Source of the DNA: Heliopora coerulea
Taxonomy: Eukaryota > Cnidaria > Anthozoa > Scleralcyonacea > Helioporidae
DNA length: 64,000 nucleotides
Direction: 5' to 3'
Assembly: GCA_030142905.1 (NCBI GenBank)
Contig: JASJOG010000136.1
Location: 510,501 to 574,500 of the forward strand
A model generated the notes under the pieces. That model searched no databases. It was not told where the DNA came from and saw nothing but the letters and a program-made list of their open reading frames with translations. The stretch's first letter is position 1; each line of letters opens with the position of its first letter. This document shows, one piece after another, positions 48,101 to 59,299 of the stretch. Position numbers and translations under genes: made by a program.

Positions 48101-49298
48101 TATTTTACAGTAAAATGCTGTCGCTACTCAGAGTTTCACGCGGTATGCGATCATCAGGCAACTGACAAATTCGGTTCAACTATTCTTATTTACATGGGTT
48201 GTGACGTTAATTAATTAATTAGGTGTTTCGTTACATGGCGACACCTTGAGAAAAGTTCGGTTCGTCTGTTTAATAAGTTGTTATGTTTTCCTTTCGTCAA
48301 TAAGAGCTTTTCTTCGAGGCACAAATTGCATCGTTTAGATCCCGTCTTATATGCCGCGATTTGTTTGATGATCGACCAGCTAATGTTGAACATCCGGTTG
48401 CTTTCCTTTAGCTTCCAGATATGCTTGGACAGCTCAGTGTCATTTGCATATTTGGTGTGTTGGAAAGATTTCAAGTGGTTTCTGTATCGTTTGAATTCAT
48501 TAGCTGTTACTCCAATGTAACTCTTTTTCTCTTTGTTGTCGGTCGCCGTCACATCAGCTCGGTAGACTACGCTTTTAATCAAGCACTTTCCAGCCAGTGG
48601 GCATGTGTCTCGGTTTTTGCAGTTGCACGTGGTTTGTTTGTTCATCGTTGTCTGGTTTCACGTGCAACATCGTTGTCTGGTATCACGTGCAACTGCAAAA
48701 ACCGAGACACATGCCCACTGGCTGGAAAGTGCTTGATTAAAAGCGTAGTCTACCGAGCTGATGTGACGGCGACCGACAACAAAGAGAAAAAGAGTTACAT
48801 TGGAGTAACAGCTAATGAATTCAAACAACGATACAGAAACCACTTGAAATCTTTCCAACACACCAAATATGCAAATGACACTGAGCTGTCCAAGCATATC
48901 TGGAAGCTAAAGGAAAGCAACCGGATGTTCAACATTAGCTGGTCGATCATCAAACAAATCGCGGCATATAAGACGGGATCTAAGCGATGCAATTTGTGCC
49001 TCGAAGAAAAGCTCTTATTGACGAAAGGAAAACATAACAACTTATTAAACAGACGAACCGAACTTTTCTCAAGGTGTCGCCATGTAACGAAACACCTAAT
49101 TAATTAACGTCACAACCCATGTAAATAAGAATAGTTGAACCGAATCTGTCAGTTGCCTGATGATCGCATACCGCGTGAAACTCTGAGTAGCGACAGCATT
49201 TTACTGTAAAATAAATAATATATTACGCTCTACGTATGGTATTGAGCGCTCTTAAACCTTACGCCTTCTGTGTGACATTTGTGTTGCATACTCTTCTT

Positions 49299-49338
<40 letters not shown>

Positions 49339-49372
49339 ATATTTAAAAACCAAGCAGGAGTGCTTTATCAGG

Positions 49373-49411
<39 letters not shown>

Positions 49412-52400
49412 ATATTGGATAATAATAATAATAATAATAACAGTTTATTAGGAGTACATCCAACAGGTGGCTCTTTGCCTCCTAATGCCTAATTACAGTT
49501 ACAATATGTTTGGTTAAACTAATTACTAAGGAAGGCCTATATAGCTAAAACTATATGTAAGCTAGACTACATAATTTGGTACTTCATATATAGAATATAT
49601 TTGATAAAAAACTAGGCTATAATTGAATATAAATATAAGTTATAAAATACTGAAATTGAAAACAGATACGACTAATATTGGAATACTCTATGGTTAGAAT
49701 GAATTATCTAGGCGCGATTTTGCCTTGTGCAGAAGGAGCTCCTTAGCTGCTCTTAGAAATGGCACATATGATGTTATTTTCCTAATATAGTCTGGCAGTT
49801 TGTTGAAAATATTAGCTGCCATATGCTGAAAAGTGTCAACTTCTTTAGACCTTTGTACCCATCTACAGAATGTAATTGTAAGCGTAGATAGTCTGGCCAA
49901 CTTTCATTATATAATGCCTTATGTGTTAATTTCATAATACTAAACTCTCTTCTTTCACGAACTGGGAGCCATTTCAAACTGATGACGTCTTCTAAGCTGG
50001 CGTATTTCCCCTGTACAAAAGCAGCGCTCGCGTTTTGTACGCGTTGTAACCGCTTCATTTGGTATTCTGGCAGGGGACTAAAAACAGTGTCACAATAGTT
50101 AAGTTTCGATATTACTAAACTTTCTACAAGCTGTTTTCTTATCGCAAACGGAGCTAGGTAGCGTAATTTTCTCAAGAGCGCTAAACTACTGTAACATGCT
50201 GATAGTATATTGGTTATGTGTTCGTTCCACGAGGCGATAGCCGAGTGTTTTAGATCCGACAAACCACGAACTGCGAGTTTTTTAAATGTCTTCTAAAATG
50301 AACCCCCTAATACGCTAATTCGCAAAGATATTTGGAAATTTACCTTTCGTAAGCCGAAAAAATTAAACTTCTTCTCATGTAAAGGCACATGTATCTTTAT
50401 CACATACTGTATATAGATCCGATAATCTTATGATTTTCTTTTGTCCTTTCCTCATGAATACTTAATGAATTTTAGAAATATATATATGTATATATTTATA
50501 TACCCAAAAAAAAGAGGAAAAAAAATGTTGATCACTGTTTATTACTGTATCGTAGAGACGTACTTGAAAGCTCAGTTACTTCTATGCTTGCATATAGACT
50601 TTTTAAAATTTTTTATAATCTTTTTAAATTCGTTACTTTTTATGGTTTATGCAATACACATAAGACATTAAACATTGTGACGCACGTATGATATTATACA
50701 AATCAAGTTAATAAGGGTCAATCAATGGTCACAAGTGTGATAAGAGATTTAACATCGCGTGTGAAGCTTAATGGTCACGAAGGACCGTGTGTTCTGAATG
50801 GCCGTTCAAGCTTCATGAGCGATGTTAAATCCTTTATCACACGAGTAAACATTGATTATACACCTTATTTGATGGCTCATTAAATTAAGATATTTACTCA
50901 TTAGCATGCTATAAGCGGTTAAGGACCTATCACACTGTTTCCAAAGGAGAGCAGTTGGATAAGTAATATCTAAAAAACGAGCAGGAGTACTTTATCGGAT
51001 TTAAAACGCGACGCGAGAGCCGAGTGTTTTAGAGCTGATAAAGCACGTACAGTACTGCGTGTTTTTTTAATGGTTTAAAAAGAACTAACCTCTCAACACT
51101 TTGATTCGCTTAGAAAGTCTGAAAATTGTTGTTTTCGAAGCCGCAAAAATTTAAAGAGAAAAGTCAGCGTGTTTTATCACCTTTAAAGAAACGACACGGT
51201 TTTGATTTTCCTTTGTATTTTCCTTATGAATTATTAGTGAGTTTTTAAAATATCTAAAAGATGTCTGTTTGCAATTTATGCAAAATAGACCCTTGTTTTG
51301 TACCAAATTGACTGGCCTCCAGCATGATTACCAGTCATGGTTAAATATGATGTTCCACTTCCAGGAACTGTCACCCGGTGAATCGAAGTACCACTCAACC
51401 ACCTGTCATTTTTCAGAGTTTGCTTCTTGCTTTATTTCCTTTAATTGTTGGCTGGTAACGGCATTTCCTTGTTTTTTATTGCAAGCAGGTGTGAACACAT
51501 TTTTTCCCTATATATTGTAGGTCCACAATCCTTGTTCATTTTCCAAAGATTTGCTGTACCCATCAAAGCCCTCTCAAAGAAAAGACGTGCTTGGCTACGA
51601 CAAAAAAAGAATGAGCGAAACATGGAAGGTAATATTCCGAATCACAGCTGTCTTTTTTTCCTTATTAAAGTCTGATAATCTGAAGAAGAGAAATTTCAAG
51701 TGTAAATTATGGAGAAGAATTGTATTCAAGATCCAGCGGAGCAACGCTGGTGCCTTTAACAGGAATCGAACTGCTAACCCTGGGAAGTAGAAAATGTTTA
51801 AAAATACTGCTCTACCAAAACACGAAGGAACAAGGCACAGCGATTTCGAGCGAAGGAGCAAAGAATTGGAACTCGTTCCCGTGCATCTTAGGGAAATTAC
51901 GTCCTAAAATACTGTTAAGCAAACACTTTCAAACTACCTTTTGGATTGTGATAAAAATTTCATAATTGTAGTTTATAGTGTAGTTTACGTAAATATTTGT
52001 AAATATTAATTTTTATGTACTTGTTGTTGATAGTGTGATTTATTACGAAAATTTATTGATTTTAAATACTGTTCATCTTAGTAATACCAGTTGTTTTTTT
52101 TAACCTGAAAGAATCTAATAGTTTAAATAAACAATCAGTCAATCAATCAATCAATGTGTTGGAAAAAGGCGGGTGATAAATGTAACCAATCAGATTAGCG
52201 GAAGATAAGCAAAATGATAATGAAGATGGAGAGTAATTTGCTGTTCTGATCTTCTTCATTATCATTTTGTGTACCCTCCAGTCATCTTACTGAATACATT
52301 TCTCTCGCTGCTTTTTCGAACATTTAACAACTATACTTTTCGATTTTACCTCAAATTTTACCCTCATTAAAGGCTTTCGTTTGGAACCTCAGTACTTTGT

Positions 52401-54982
52401 TATCTCGTTTTTAAGACGTTTTTCATTTTTTTTTTCAGAACTACCTACGCAGAACTCCGCTTTTTAGTATACTGTCATTTCTCTTGTTTAGACGGCCCAA
52501 ATATACATTTTTTTGGCACAAGTTCTGTTTGGGTCTTAAAAGCTTTTGCACCTCTGTTTAGGCTCGAAACATCTCTTCTTCACATTGTTAATTTATGTTA
52601 TGATATACCAGAATATTACTCTTAAACCTTAGTTATCCTTGCGTAATTTGCTCTGCGAAGCAAGTAAGTTAGTCTTCGCTCATATATGTCCTCTTTTTCT
52701 CTTTCTGTCAGGTTATGGAGGAGCTGGTTCGCAAAGGTTTGTGCAAGGCTATCGGGGTATCCAACTTCACTTCAACTAAAGTGAAAAATTTGCTGGAGAG
52801 TGCGGAAATTATTCCGGCTACAAACCAAGGTACGTACTGTGAGGCACTAGTTAATGAACCAAGAAACCGTCGTAGTATTCAAAATGTGGATTGTGATAAA
52901 CCTGCTGCTCATATTGTATCAGTTACATATATGACTGAATCGTTGCATTATATTCATTTTTTTTTGTCCTTCATAGTGGAATTACATCCGTTCCTACCTC
53001 AACCAGGATTAAAAAAGTTCTGTGAAGAAAAAGGTTGGTACTTGGAAGTAACTGGATTGTACTTGATCTTGTGGGGTCATACTGGTGTAACAGTTAAGCC
53101 TATATCTCGTAAAGCCTGTGAAAGGCGTTTGCCTTAAAAAGAAGCTGTTGTGTGGACAAACGAAAAGGAGAAATTCTATAAGTTGGCTAACCTTCTAAAC
53201 AGAAACATCCTCAGAGATACATGAACAGAAATCTTTTCATGATAATCTGACACTGCGAAGTCAACTGAAAAAAGTTGACTCGAGCGGACTGGATAGCTCA
53301 ACAGGTAGAGCGGCGGACCGACATCCTGAAGGTGCGAGTTCAAATCCCGCTCAAGTCAACATTTTGAGTTGACTTTGGCAGTGTCAGATTATCATGAAAA
53401 GATTTCTATTCTGAACAAAGCTTAGAAATTAAACATGAGTGAGGAAAACCAGGTTAACCTGGTAATCCCGAATTTTTCAGTAAAGAGACAGACTAGCAGT
53501 TAGCAGCGCAGCAAGATTACAAGAATCAGGCTCGGCTTTGGCCATTACGCCATTGTGCCATGGTGCAACACGATTGCACCGTAGCCAGGCCGAACCTGAT
53601 AAGATTACACATTTCATAACCTTGGCTCGTACTCCTTCAATTAAAGGTATTCTGATCACCGCTTATTCTTCACTTGGGTCTCGTGATCGACCCATGGGTA
53701 CAGAAGGCGACCCCGTGCTTATGGAAGAACCTCTCGTAAAAGAGATCGCTGAGAAACGCAACTGCTCGCCAGCCCAGGTCTGTATGTCCAGTGAAATGTG
53801 TGTTTAGCAAAGGCACTGAGCTTGCACTGGTTGGAAATGTCGAAAAAGTGGGACTTGCGTGAATACCTGGAATGAGAATATGGAAGCGAGTGATTGAGTC
53901 TTCATCCAAAAGCCCTATATCTTGAAAATAGTCGAGTTTATATACGACAAAGGAAATTTTTTCGAGTGTCAGAATCATACAATTTAAAACCCAGGCTTGG
54001 CTTTCCAAAATTAAGAATGCCGGTAACGAAATTTCGTTGCCGTCAAATCATGTTGGCGTAAACGAAGTTTTATTTAGGCAGATCAGTGTTTTGGTAAACG
54101 CGCTTATGCCACCGTTACCGCAGACATAGAAGACCTTTGGGTGACAATTAAGAGTTTTAAAGTAGAAAATTATGTCAAGGTTAAGGCTTAAGTCTATTTG
54201 ACTTAAGTCTTAAGTCTATTTGACATTTTTCAACAGCTTAATAAATTGATCAATAATAGATCTCTACTTTGGTCAAGTAGTTTAATAATCAAGCTAAAAG
54301 CAACAATTTATTATGTTCATAGTCTGACAAATAAACTTGAAATAACTATAGTACTTTGGGAAACGTTACCGGGAATTCGTGTTTGTGATTTTCTGTCCAT
54401 ATATTGTTTAACCGTCAAACATCGGGCTGACTTTTAGACACCCGAAAATTGAAATGTTTTTACGATATGTGTACGAATCGTCGCCTGTGAAGTTCCAATT
54501 TCAATTGAGGTGAAAAAAATAAGTTTCACATTCCAAGGTACTGCATTTGAAAATTCGTGAAACCAAAGATTAGGGTTTCAGAACATTTTTATAAACATAA
54601 AACATGTAATTTCAAATGTAAGATATATAAATTCAATTCTTAGACTGAAAATTCGATTAATGGAAATGTGTCAGTACCATATGAAACAAGTGGTTTTCAT
54701 TAGTCAAATGACATGTTTTACTTCAAAAATTAAAATGTTTTTTACGATATGTATAATCTTTAGGTATTGCTTGCATGGGGAATCTACTACGGCACTCCAG
54801 TTCTTCCCAAATCCGTGAACGAAAGCCGAATCAAACAAAATCTTGAAACGTTCAACGTGAAACTGGAAGAAGAAGACATGAAAGCTCTGGAGAATATTGG
54901 CAAGAAGTTCCGCTACTTGAAGATGGAAGACTTCTACGTTGATGGTGAAACTGAGGAGATGTATTGGGACGGAGAACAGTAA
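44367..54982 (+). CDS. Aldo-keto reductase copy B (intact, AKR1-like)
   Basis: Nine exons, all GT/AG and in frame: 44367-44375, 44793-44845, 45300-45482, 46926-47013, 51521-51628, 52712-52829, 52977-53033, 53647-53777, 54764-54982; 321 aa, the usual AKR1 length. AKR1 enzymes are cytosolic TIM-barrel NADPH-dependent carbonyl reductases. The tetrad is visible: D46 and Y51 ([11 protein letters not shown]), K80 (ITSKLW), H113 (LYLVHNP). Other family marks are [74 protein letters not shown] and [23 protein letters not shown] is closest in pattern to AKR1A-type aldehyde reductases. Intron 4 is 4.5 kb and full of mobile DNA. It is the only undamaged copy of the three, so it should supply the activity. 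Confidence 0.88.
45960..46260 (-). mobile_element. Penelope-like end fragment in intron 3 of copy B
   Basis: Shares agagctcagcaaaaaacac, ctaacattttattgc, gcatcagagaat and gtgtaagaggaagtggggag with the segment at 1840-2050. No frame remains. Confidence 0.55.
47048..47092. repeat. TA microsatellite
   Basis: (ta)n, immediately before the first palindrome. Further (ta)n runs are at 48071-48094 and 49301-49335. Confidence 0.95.
47314..47614 (-). pseudogene. GIY-YIG endonuclease fragment, left arm of palindrome 1
   Basis: Minus-strand frame [42 protein letters not shown] and [16 protein letters not shown]. This is the C-terminal part of the endonuclease domain in Penelope-like elements, without the GIY-YIG start or any reverse transcriptase. 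Confidence 0.7.
47641..47941 (+). pseudogene. GIY-YIG endonuclease fragment, right arm of palindrome 1
   Basis: Same protein as the left arm on the plus strand, with single changes (KQAPAG for KHAPAG, RGKN for RGEN). Truncated at the palindrome centre. Confidence 0.7.
48211..48645 (-). pseudogene. GIY-YIG endonuclease fragment, left arm of palindrome 2
   Basis: Minus-strand frame [80 protein letters not shown]. It includes the YIG half of the nuclease motif and the zinc-like CxC...C cluster that precedes it in Penelope-like elements. It lacks one residue (FKRYR for FKQRYR) relative to the other arm. Confidence 0.72.
48687..49107 (+). pseudogene. GIY-YIG endonuclease fragment, right arm of palindrome 2
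   Basis: Plus-strand mirror of the left-arm frame, from [16 protein letters not shown] to the stop at 49105-49107. The frame also runs upstream across the palindrome centre, but that part is antisense to the left arm and not meaningful. Confidence 0.72.
49350..50480 (+). repeat. Dispersed palindrome-headed repeat, split by a non-LTR insertion
   Basis: The head gcaggagtgctttatc is at 49355-49371 and resumes with gaggcgatagccgagtgttt at about 50232. The body continues to ~50480 (cctcatgaatacttaatgaa). The 49376-50233 segment in between is a retrotransposon tail. Confidence 0.65.
49376..50233 (-). mobile_element. 5'-truncated non-LTR retrotransposon (CR1/L2/jockey-like RT end)
   Basis: On the minus strand a frame reads [53 protein letters not shown] and [20 protein letters not shown], which is the thumb region after the reverse-transcriptase core in CR1/L2/jockey-type elements. 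A frame break follows, then ~300 bp and a (tta)n tail, seen as (ata)n at 49376-49440. The 5' end is truncated and joined directly to the host repeat. Confidence 0.75.
50720..50860. mobile_element. MITE-like foldback, copy B counterpart of 39375-39500
   Basis: Arms gtgtgataagagatttaaca and tgttaaatcctttatcacac around a longer centre. It sits at the same relative place in intron 4. Confidence 0.7.
50970..51255 (+). repeat. Dispersed palindrome-headed repeat, copy in intron 4 of reductase B
   Basis: Head ctttatcggatttaaaa...ttttagagctgataaag and body matching the reverse complement of 32170-32460. At its 3' end the match continues without break into MAP7-like gene sequence. Confidence 0.7.
51256..51405 (+). 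pseudogene. Copied MAP7-like intron 3 / exon 4 border
   Basis: Matches the reverse complement of about 32015-32170: the end of intron 3, the polypyrimidine tract and acceptor (ttccag at 51359-51364) and the first ~40 nt of exon 4 (gaactgtca...gaatcgaagtaccactc). It is ~85% similar by eye. It then joins reductase intron sequence shared with copy A. Confidence 0.75.
53227..53407. mobile_element. Foldback element with a tRNA-like centre
   Basis: Outer arms 53227-53266 and 53367-53407 (agaaatcttttcatgataat and its complement) and inner arms 53273-53287 / 53347-53360 enclose a tRNA-like sequence. Copy A lacks it at the matching place in intron 7, so it inserted after that duplication. Confidence 0.7.
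53287..53357 (+). other. tRNA-like sequence, probably not functional
   Basis: The acceptor gactgga/tcaagtc pairs 6 of 7. The D-arm gctc...gagc and an A box (tagctcaacagg) are intact, as is a B box (agttcaaatcc) in a T-arm with one mismatch. The anticodon stem does not pair, and base 33 would be C rather than U. It is read as a tRNA-derived, SINE-like part. Confidence 0.5.
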
Positions 54983-55699
54983 GGATTTATACAATGATGG
55001 GGAACAAAATTAAAGGATACTTCCAACTTTAAACTTCCAGGATGACGTTGGGTGATAAAATGTTTTGTTTTTTGTCTTTTCTTCCTTTTTTGTATTCATT
55101 TTCACCATGGACTTAGGTGAAGCGAATTTTGCTGATGAACTAGAGACAGTTGTCTGAATGTTACTTCACATGTAAATTACATGTGGGAGCATTTTAAACA
55201 CAGATTAAACAGCGCAAATCTATGAATATCAAACATATGGCTTAATTCTATACCATGCATGCACAAGGTCACATGTAATCCCATCTGAAAAGTATATGGT
55301 TATATGAGAAAAGGTCAAATGTTCATCATAAGATCACTTTTGACAGACCACGTCGAACACACGTTAACTGCGGGTAAAGAGCCATGCGCGATATTTGTAA
55401 GGGACTGAGAGTTTTCCGTCTAAACTTGCTGTGTTTTTGAAGGAAGGTTCAATGACCTTATATAATAGTTGTCTGGCGGTTAGTTTTGTCGGCTGGGATA
55501 CAGGGCGTGATGTTTTCAATTGCCGTGCGAAAACTTGTCCAGACGTTTCGTTTAATTATTTTTTCTTCTTCAACTTGGGTTAGGGCTGGAAGTTGAACTG
55601 TCCTTAGGGAAGCTTAAAGAATGTGCCATATTGATAGCAACAACGTTCAAATGTTTTCTTGAATGAAAAGAAAGTTTTTCGACGTTATTCGAGCTGTGT

Positions 55700-56700
55700 G
55701 CCAGTTTCAGAGTTTTCAACCCTTTAGATGAGGGTAGAGTAACGTCACCATAATAGTCACCAGATGGAAAAACGTTGCCGGCATACTCCACATGTATATC
55801 TTCGTTACTCCTTAAATGTGTAAGCACTACCGGAAATTAGTCCTATCAGTTCCCATAAACAAACCTATTGCGTCACGGGGTACTTTCTACTGAAAAAATA
55901 AGGATAATTTCGCAAAACTTGCCCGCTATAGCGTGATGTTAAAAAAAAAAAAAACCCCGAAAATTCTAAGTTTTTAACCCTTTAGATGAAGGTAGCGTGA
56001 TGTAACATATACGTCAGCAAATGGTAAAATTTTGTCTTTATACTCCACGTAAACAAGATCTTGGTTGCTCTTTAAATCTGTAATCACCACTGGAAATTAG
56101 TCAGCTCTGATCAGCTCCCAGGAACAAAGCCATTACATCATGGGGTACTTTCACTCCGAAAAAATTGCGATAATTTCTTTAAACTTAAACACAATAGCAT
56201 GATGTTAAAAATAACAAAAATTATAGGGTGTTTAATCCTTTAAATGAGGGTTAACATGAAGTAGCATAAACGTCACCAATTAAAAGTGGTCAAACCTTGC
56301 TCACCTACCTTAACTCTACACGTACAATATCTTGGTTGCTCCTTAAATCTTTAAGCACTACCGGAAATTAGTCAGCATGTTTGAGCTTCCAAAAACAAGG
56401 CAATTACGTCACGGGGTACTATCCCCCGAGAAAATTAAGATAATTCCGTTAAACTAGCACACAAAAACATGTTAATAAGAATAACGCAAATTATAGAGCC
56501 TAACCCTTCAGATGAGGGTACCGTAAAGTACCTTAATGGTCACCAAATGGAGAAACCTTCGTCACATACTCCACTTTTATAATGTCCTGGTTGCTTGTAA
56601 AATCTGTAAGCAATACAGGAAATTAGTCAGCTCGTGAATTGAATTGTGCTTGGCAACTTTAACACAGCTATGGAGTACTTCCGACTGGCTAGTTTGCACG
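55700..56700 (+). repeat. ~260-bp tandem array upstream of reductase copy C
   Basis: The block ggttgctccttaaatctgtaag...cggaaattagtc recurs at about 55801, 56061, 56331 and 56587. Each unit also has a ggggtacttt and a gcatgatgttaa-type segment. Copies A and B each have a single unit at the equivalent place. Confidence 0.75.
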
Positions 56701-57191
56701 TGACCTTATGGCGACCATATGAATGGAACTTTAACATTTTATTAACTACATTTAAATGTGGCACCACCATGGCTTACATGGCCTTGTTTCTTCGTATTTA
56801 GTTGAATCTCAAAGGTTTGGTCGCAAACCTTTGATATTTCAGCAGTCTCTCAGTCTGAGTTCTTAAGACCTTGGCCGACCTTGTCTTTGTTACTTTTTAA
56901 AATTCATCCAGTCAGAGTGTAAGTCAGTGCCAAACTCTTCCGATTTGAGTCATGACCTTTGAACTCTATGATTATAAAAGATTATAAAAGATGTAGACTG
57001 GTGCACAAATCTGAGAAGACATTGCAAGCTATTACTTCCCTCGTAGTATAAAACCTGGTGACAGAGATGGAAATGGTAAGTTGCGTGAATTAGTGATGTT
57101 CAGTGACATTCGAGCGTCCCCGAGAGTGTACAGCACTGCGTTCATTTGCTTTAGGCCTTTTTAATTCACAGTATTGAAAGCACAGGGTTAA

Positions 57192-57383
57192 GCCCAGTTC
57201 ACACGACCAAGTTTTCCTTGGCAATTTTTCCTTGCCAAGGAGACTTGGTCAAAAGCTGGTCACGCCAGCTTTTGAGAAAGTCGACTTGTCTAGGAAAACT
57301 TGTCAATTTTTTTCGTACACACGAGCAAATTAAACTTGTCAAGGAAAAACTTGTCAATGAAAACGTGGTCTTGTGCACAGGGC
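57192..57383. mobile_element. MITE with TTAA flanks
   Basis: Ends gcccagttcacacgaccaag and cgtggtcttgtgcacagggc, flanked on both sides by ttaa (57188-57191, 57384-57387). The interior has repeats of ttgtcaaggaaaa. TTAA duplication fits piggyBac-type or related cut-and-paste elements. Confidence 0.7.
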
Positions 57384-58011
57384 TTAAGCCACATGGTATG
57401 TCGGAAATGTGATGCGAACAGAATGGAATGTAAGGTTTCTAGCAGGCAATTGCTTGCTTGTCATTTTAAGTCTGCATTAATCATGTTACCCTGTAGATGA
57501 CTCTGAAAAAGAAATCTAAAAATGAAACGATTCACGCAACTTCCTGATGTCCACGCGTTAAGACGCGCTAGGATGAGTTCTTAAACTTGTTAAATGATAT
57601 TGTTTATCTCCCCGTTTTAATGTACTGTGTAAACAACCAAAGTGGGTTGAAAAAATAGTGTTTGAATTATATTTTACCAGAAAAAGTCCTTCAAGCTCAA
57701 CACTGGCGCCGATATTCCAGCCATAGGATTAGGGTAAGAATAAAATATTGGTAAATAATGTGTATTACATTACAATGTGCTTGAAATCATCACGTAGTTT
57801 GATTGAGATCAATATAATATGCTGTGACTGAATGGATGGATTGTGCCTAACATGGTTACGTAATTTTTCTTAATATGCTCAGAAAAGCACCTATTTTACT
57901 TGTTGAATGAAGTATTTTTACATTTTTTTTTTATTTCGAGGTATGATTAGTTCTTATCATACCTGATAAGCCTTTTTAATTCTTTGCTATTTATTCATAT
58001 ATTCCCCAGAT

Positions 58012-59010
58012 TGAGCGAGCCTCATTTTGTCTTGTATAAGGGAGAAACGGCTGAGTCATTTCATTCTGTATTCGAGTACATAGACACGGATTATGTGACG
58101 AAAACTTGAGAAACTTTGGTAATTTTATAAAACAAATAGAAAATGGCTCTCGTGTCCCTGTTCTGTGATAGAAATATTCATGACTAAGGCCATTTCAACC
58201 GCAAAAATATCTGTAAACTCTTGATTGCACCACAGGTTATCTTTCCGGTCACTTGTCTAACTCAGCACGGAGACCGTAAAGCAATTTTCTGTTTGTTAGT
58301 TATTACGTAACACTCATTCTACCCGTGTTCTGATCAAAGCAGCCTCATTTTCTTTCAGAGTACAGAGACACGCTCTTTATGCATATGTTCTGTTTTATAA
58401 AATGACATACGTCCTACGCACGCTCTGATAAGTCGTACCTCATTTTCTATCAGATAACAGATAAACGACGGAGTCATTTCATTTTGTATCAGAGCACAGA
58501 GATATGGATAGTGTCACGAAAACTTGAAAAAACCTTGGTTATTTTATAAAACAAATAGGAGATAAATTCCGTCTTTCTGTACTGTGATAGAAACGTTCAT
58601 GACTAAGACCATTTCGACAGGAAAAATATCTGAAAACACGTGGTTACTCCTCGTGTTTCCAAAGGACATTTTCCCGGTTGGAATTACGTCATTAATGTGA
58701 CAATCACAGCATACAGACGATAAAACAATTTTATTTGTTTACTGTTACATAACACGCATCCTTTGATTGCATGATCGAGGCTCATTTTCTCTCAGAGTAT
58801 GGAGATACTACTAACATCATTTTCATTTTGTATTAGAGTACAGAGACTTGGGTGACATCACGAAAACCCGAAAAAAGAAAAACTTGGTTATTTTATAATA
58901 CAATTACCTTTCGTGTCTCTATACTGTAAAAGAAACATTTCATGACTAACGCCATTTCAACCGGAAAAGTACTTGAGAACACTCGGCTACTCTCTGTTGT
59001 CCACTAAGAT
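58012..59010. repeat. Three imperfect ~340-420-bp tandem units
   Basis: Units start near 58012, 58427 and 58771. Each runs from cctcattttct/g through cagag-acagagac, cacgaaaact, ttggttattttata, ctgt-atagaaa and tcatgactaa to gaaaa-tat-tgaaaac. It lies in intron 2 of reductase copy C. No coding content. Confidence 0.65.
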
Positions 59011-59299
59011 TTTTCAGGCTGAAATGAAGTTTTAGTGCGAATATTTGGCCGTTGTGTAGAGTGAAGCTACTCAGACGCTAACACGTAGTTTTATAAACAT
59101 TGAATTGTACTTCAACGAGCATAGAGAAGAACTGCCTGCTAAAAATATTTACAAGCTATTTTATACCGTAGCTAGTATAGGCGAGGCGGAAAAGCAAATA
59201 AGATTAGTGTCAAGATAATTAAGGTGTGTTAACACATTAGATTAAAAGTGGTAATAAGGTATAAATATATATAAGTGTTGGCTGCCAAGCGGAAATTGA

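Larger units (their letters stand above)
48095..49221. mobile_element. Palindrome 2 of Penelope-like GIY-YIG sequence
   Basis: Arms of ~537 bp at 48095-48631 and 48684-49221, nearly identical, with a ~52-bp centre that contains two short direct repeats (atcgttgtctggt). The arms belong to a different subfamily from palindrome 1 but have the same outward layout and the same end motif (agttgcctgatgatcgc, gagtagcgacagc). Confidence 0.85.

Noticed and set aside
48421..49107. 228-codon frame crossing palindrome 2
   Set aside because: The first half is antisense to the left arm; only the part after about 48687 matches the endonuclease family.
53287..53357. Functional tRNA gene
   Set aside because: Anticodon stem does not pair, position 33 is not U, and it sits inside a foldback insertion absent from the sister gene.
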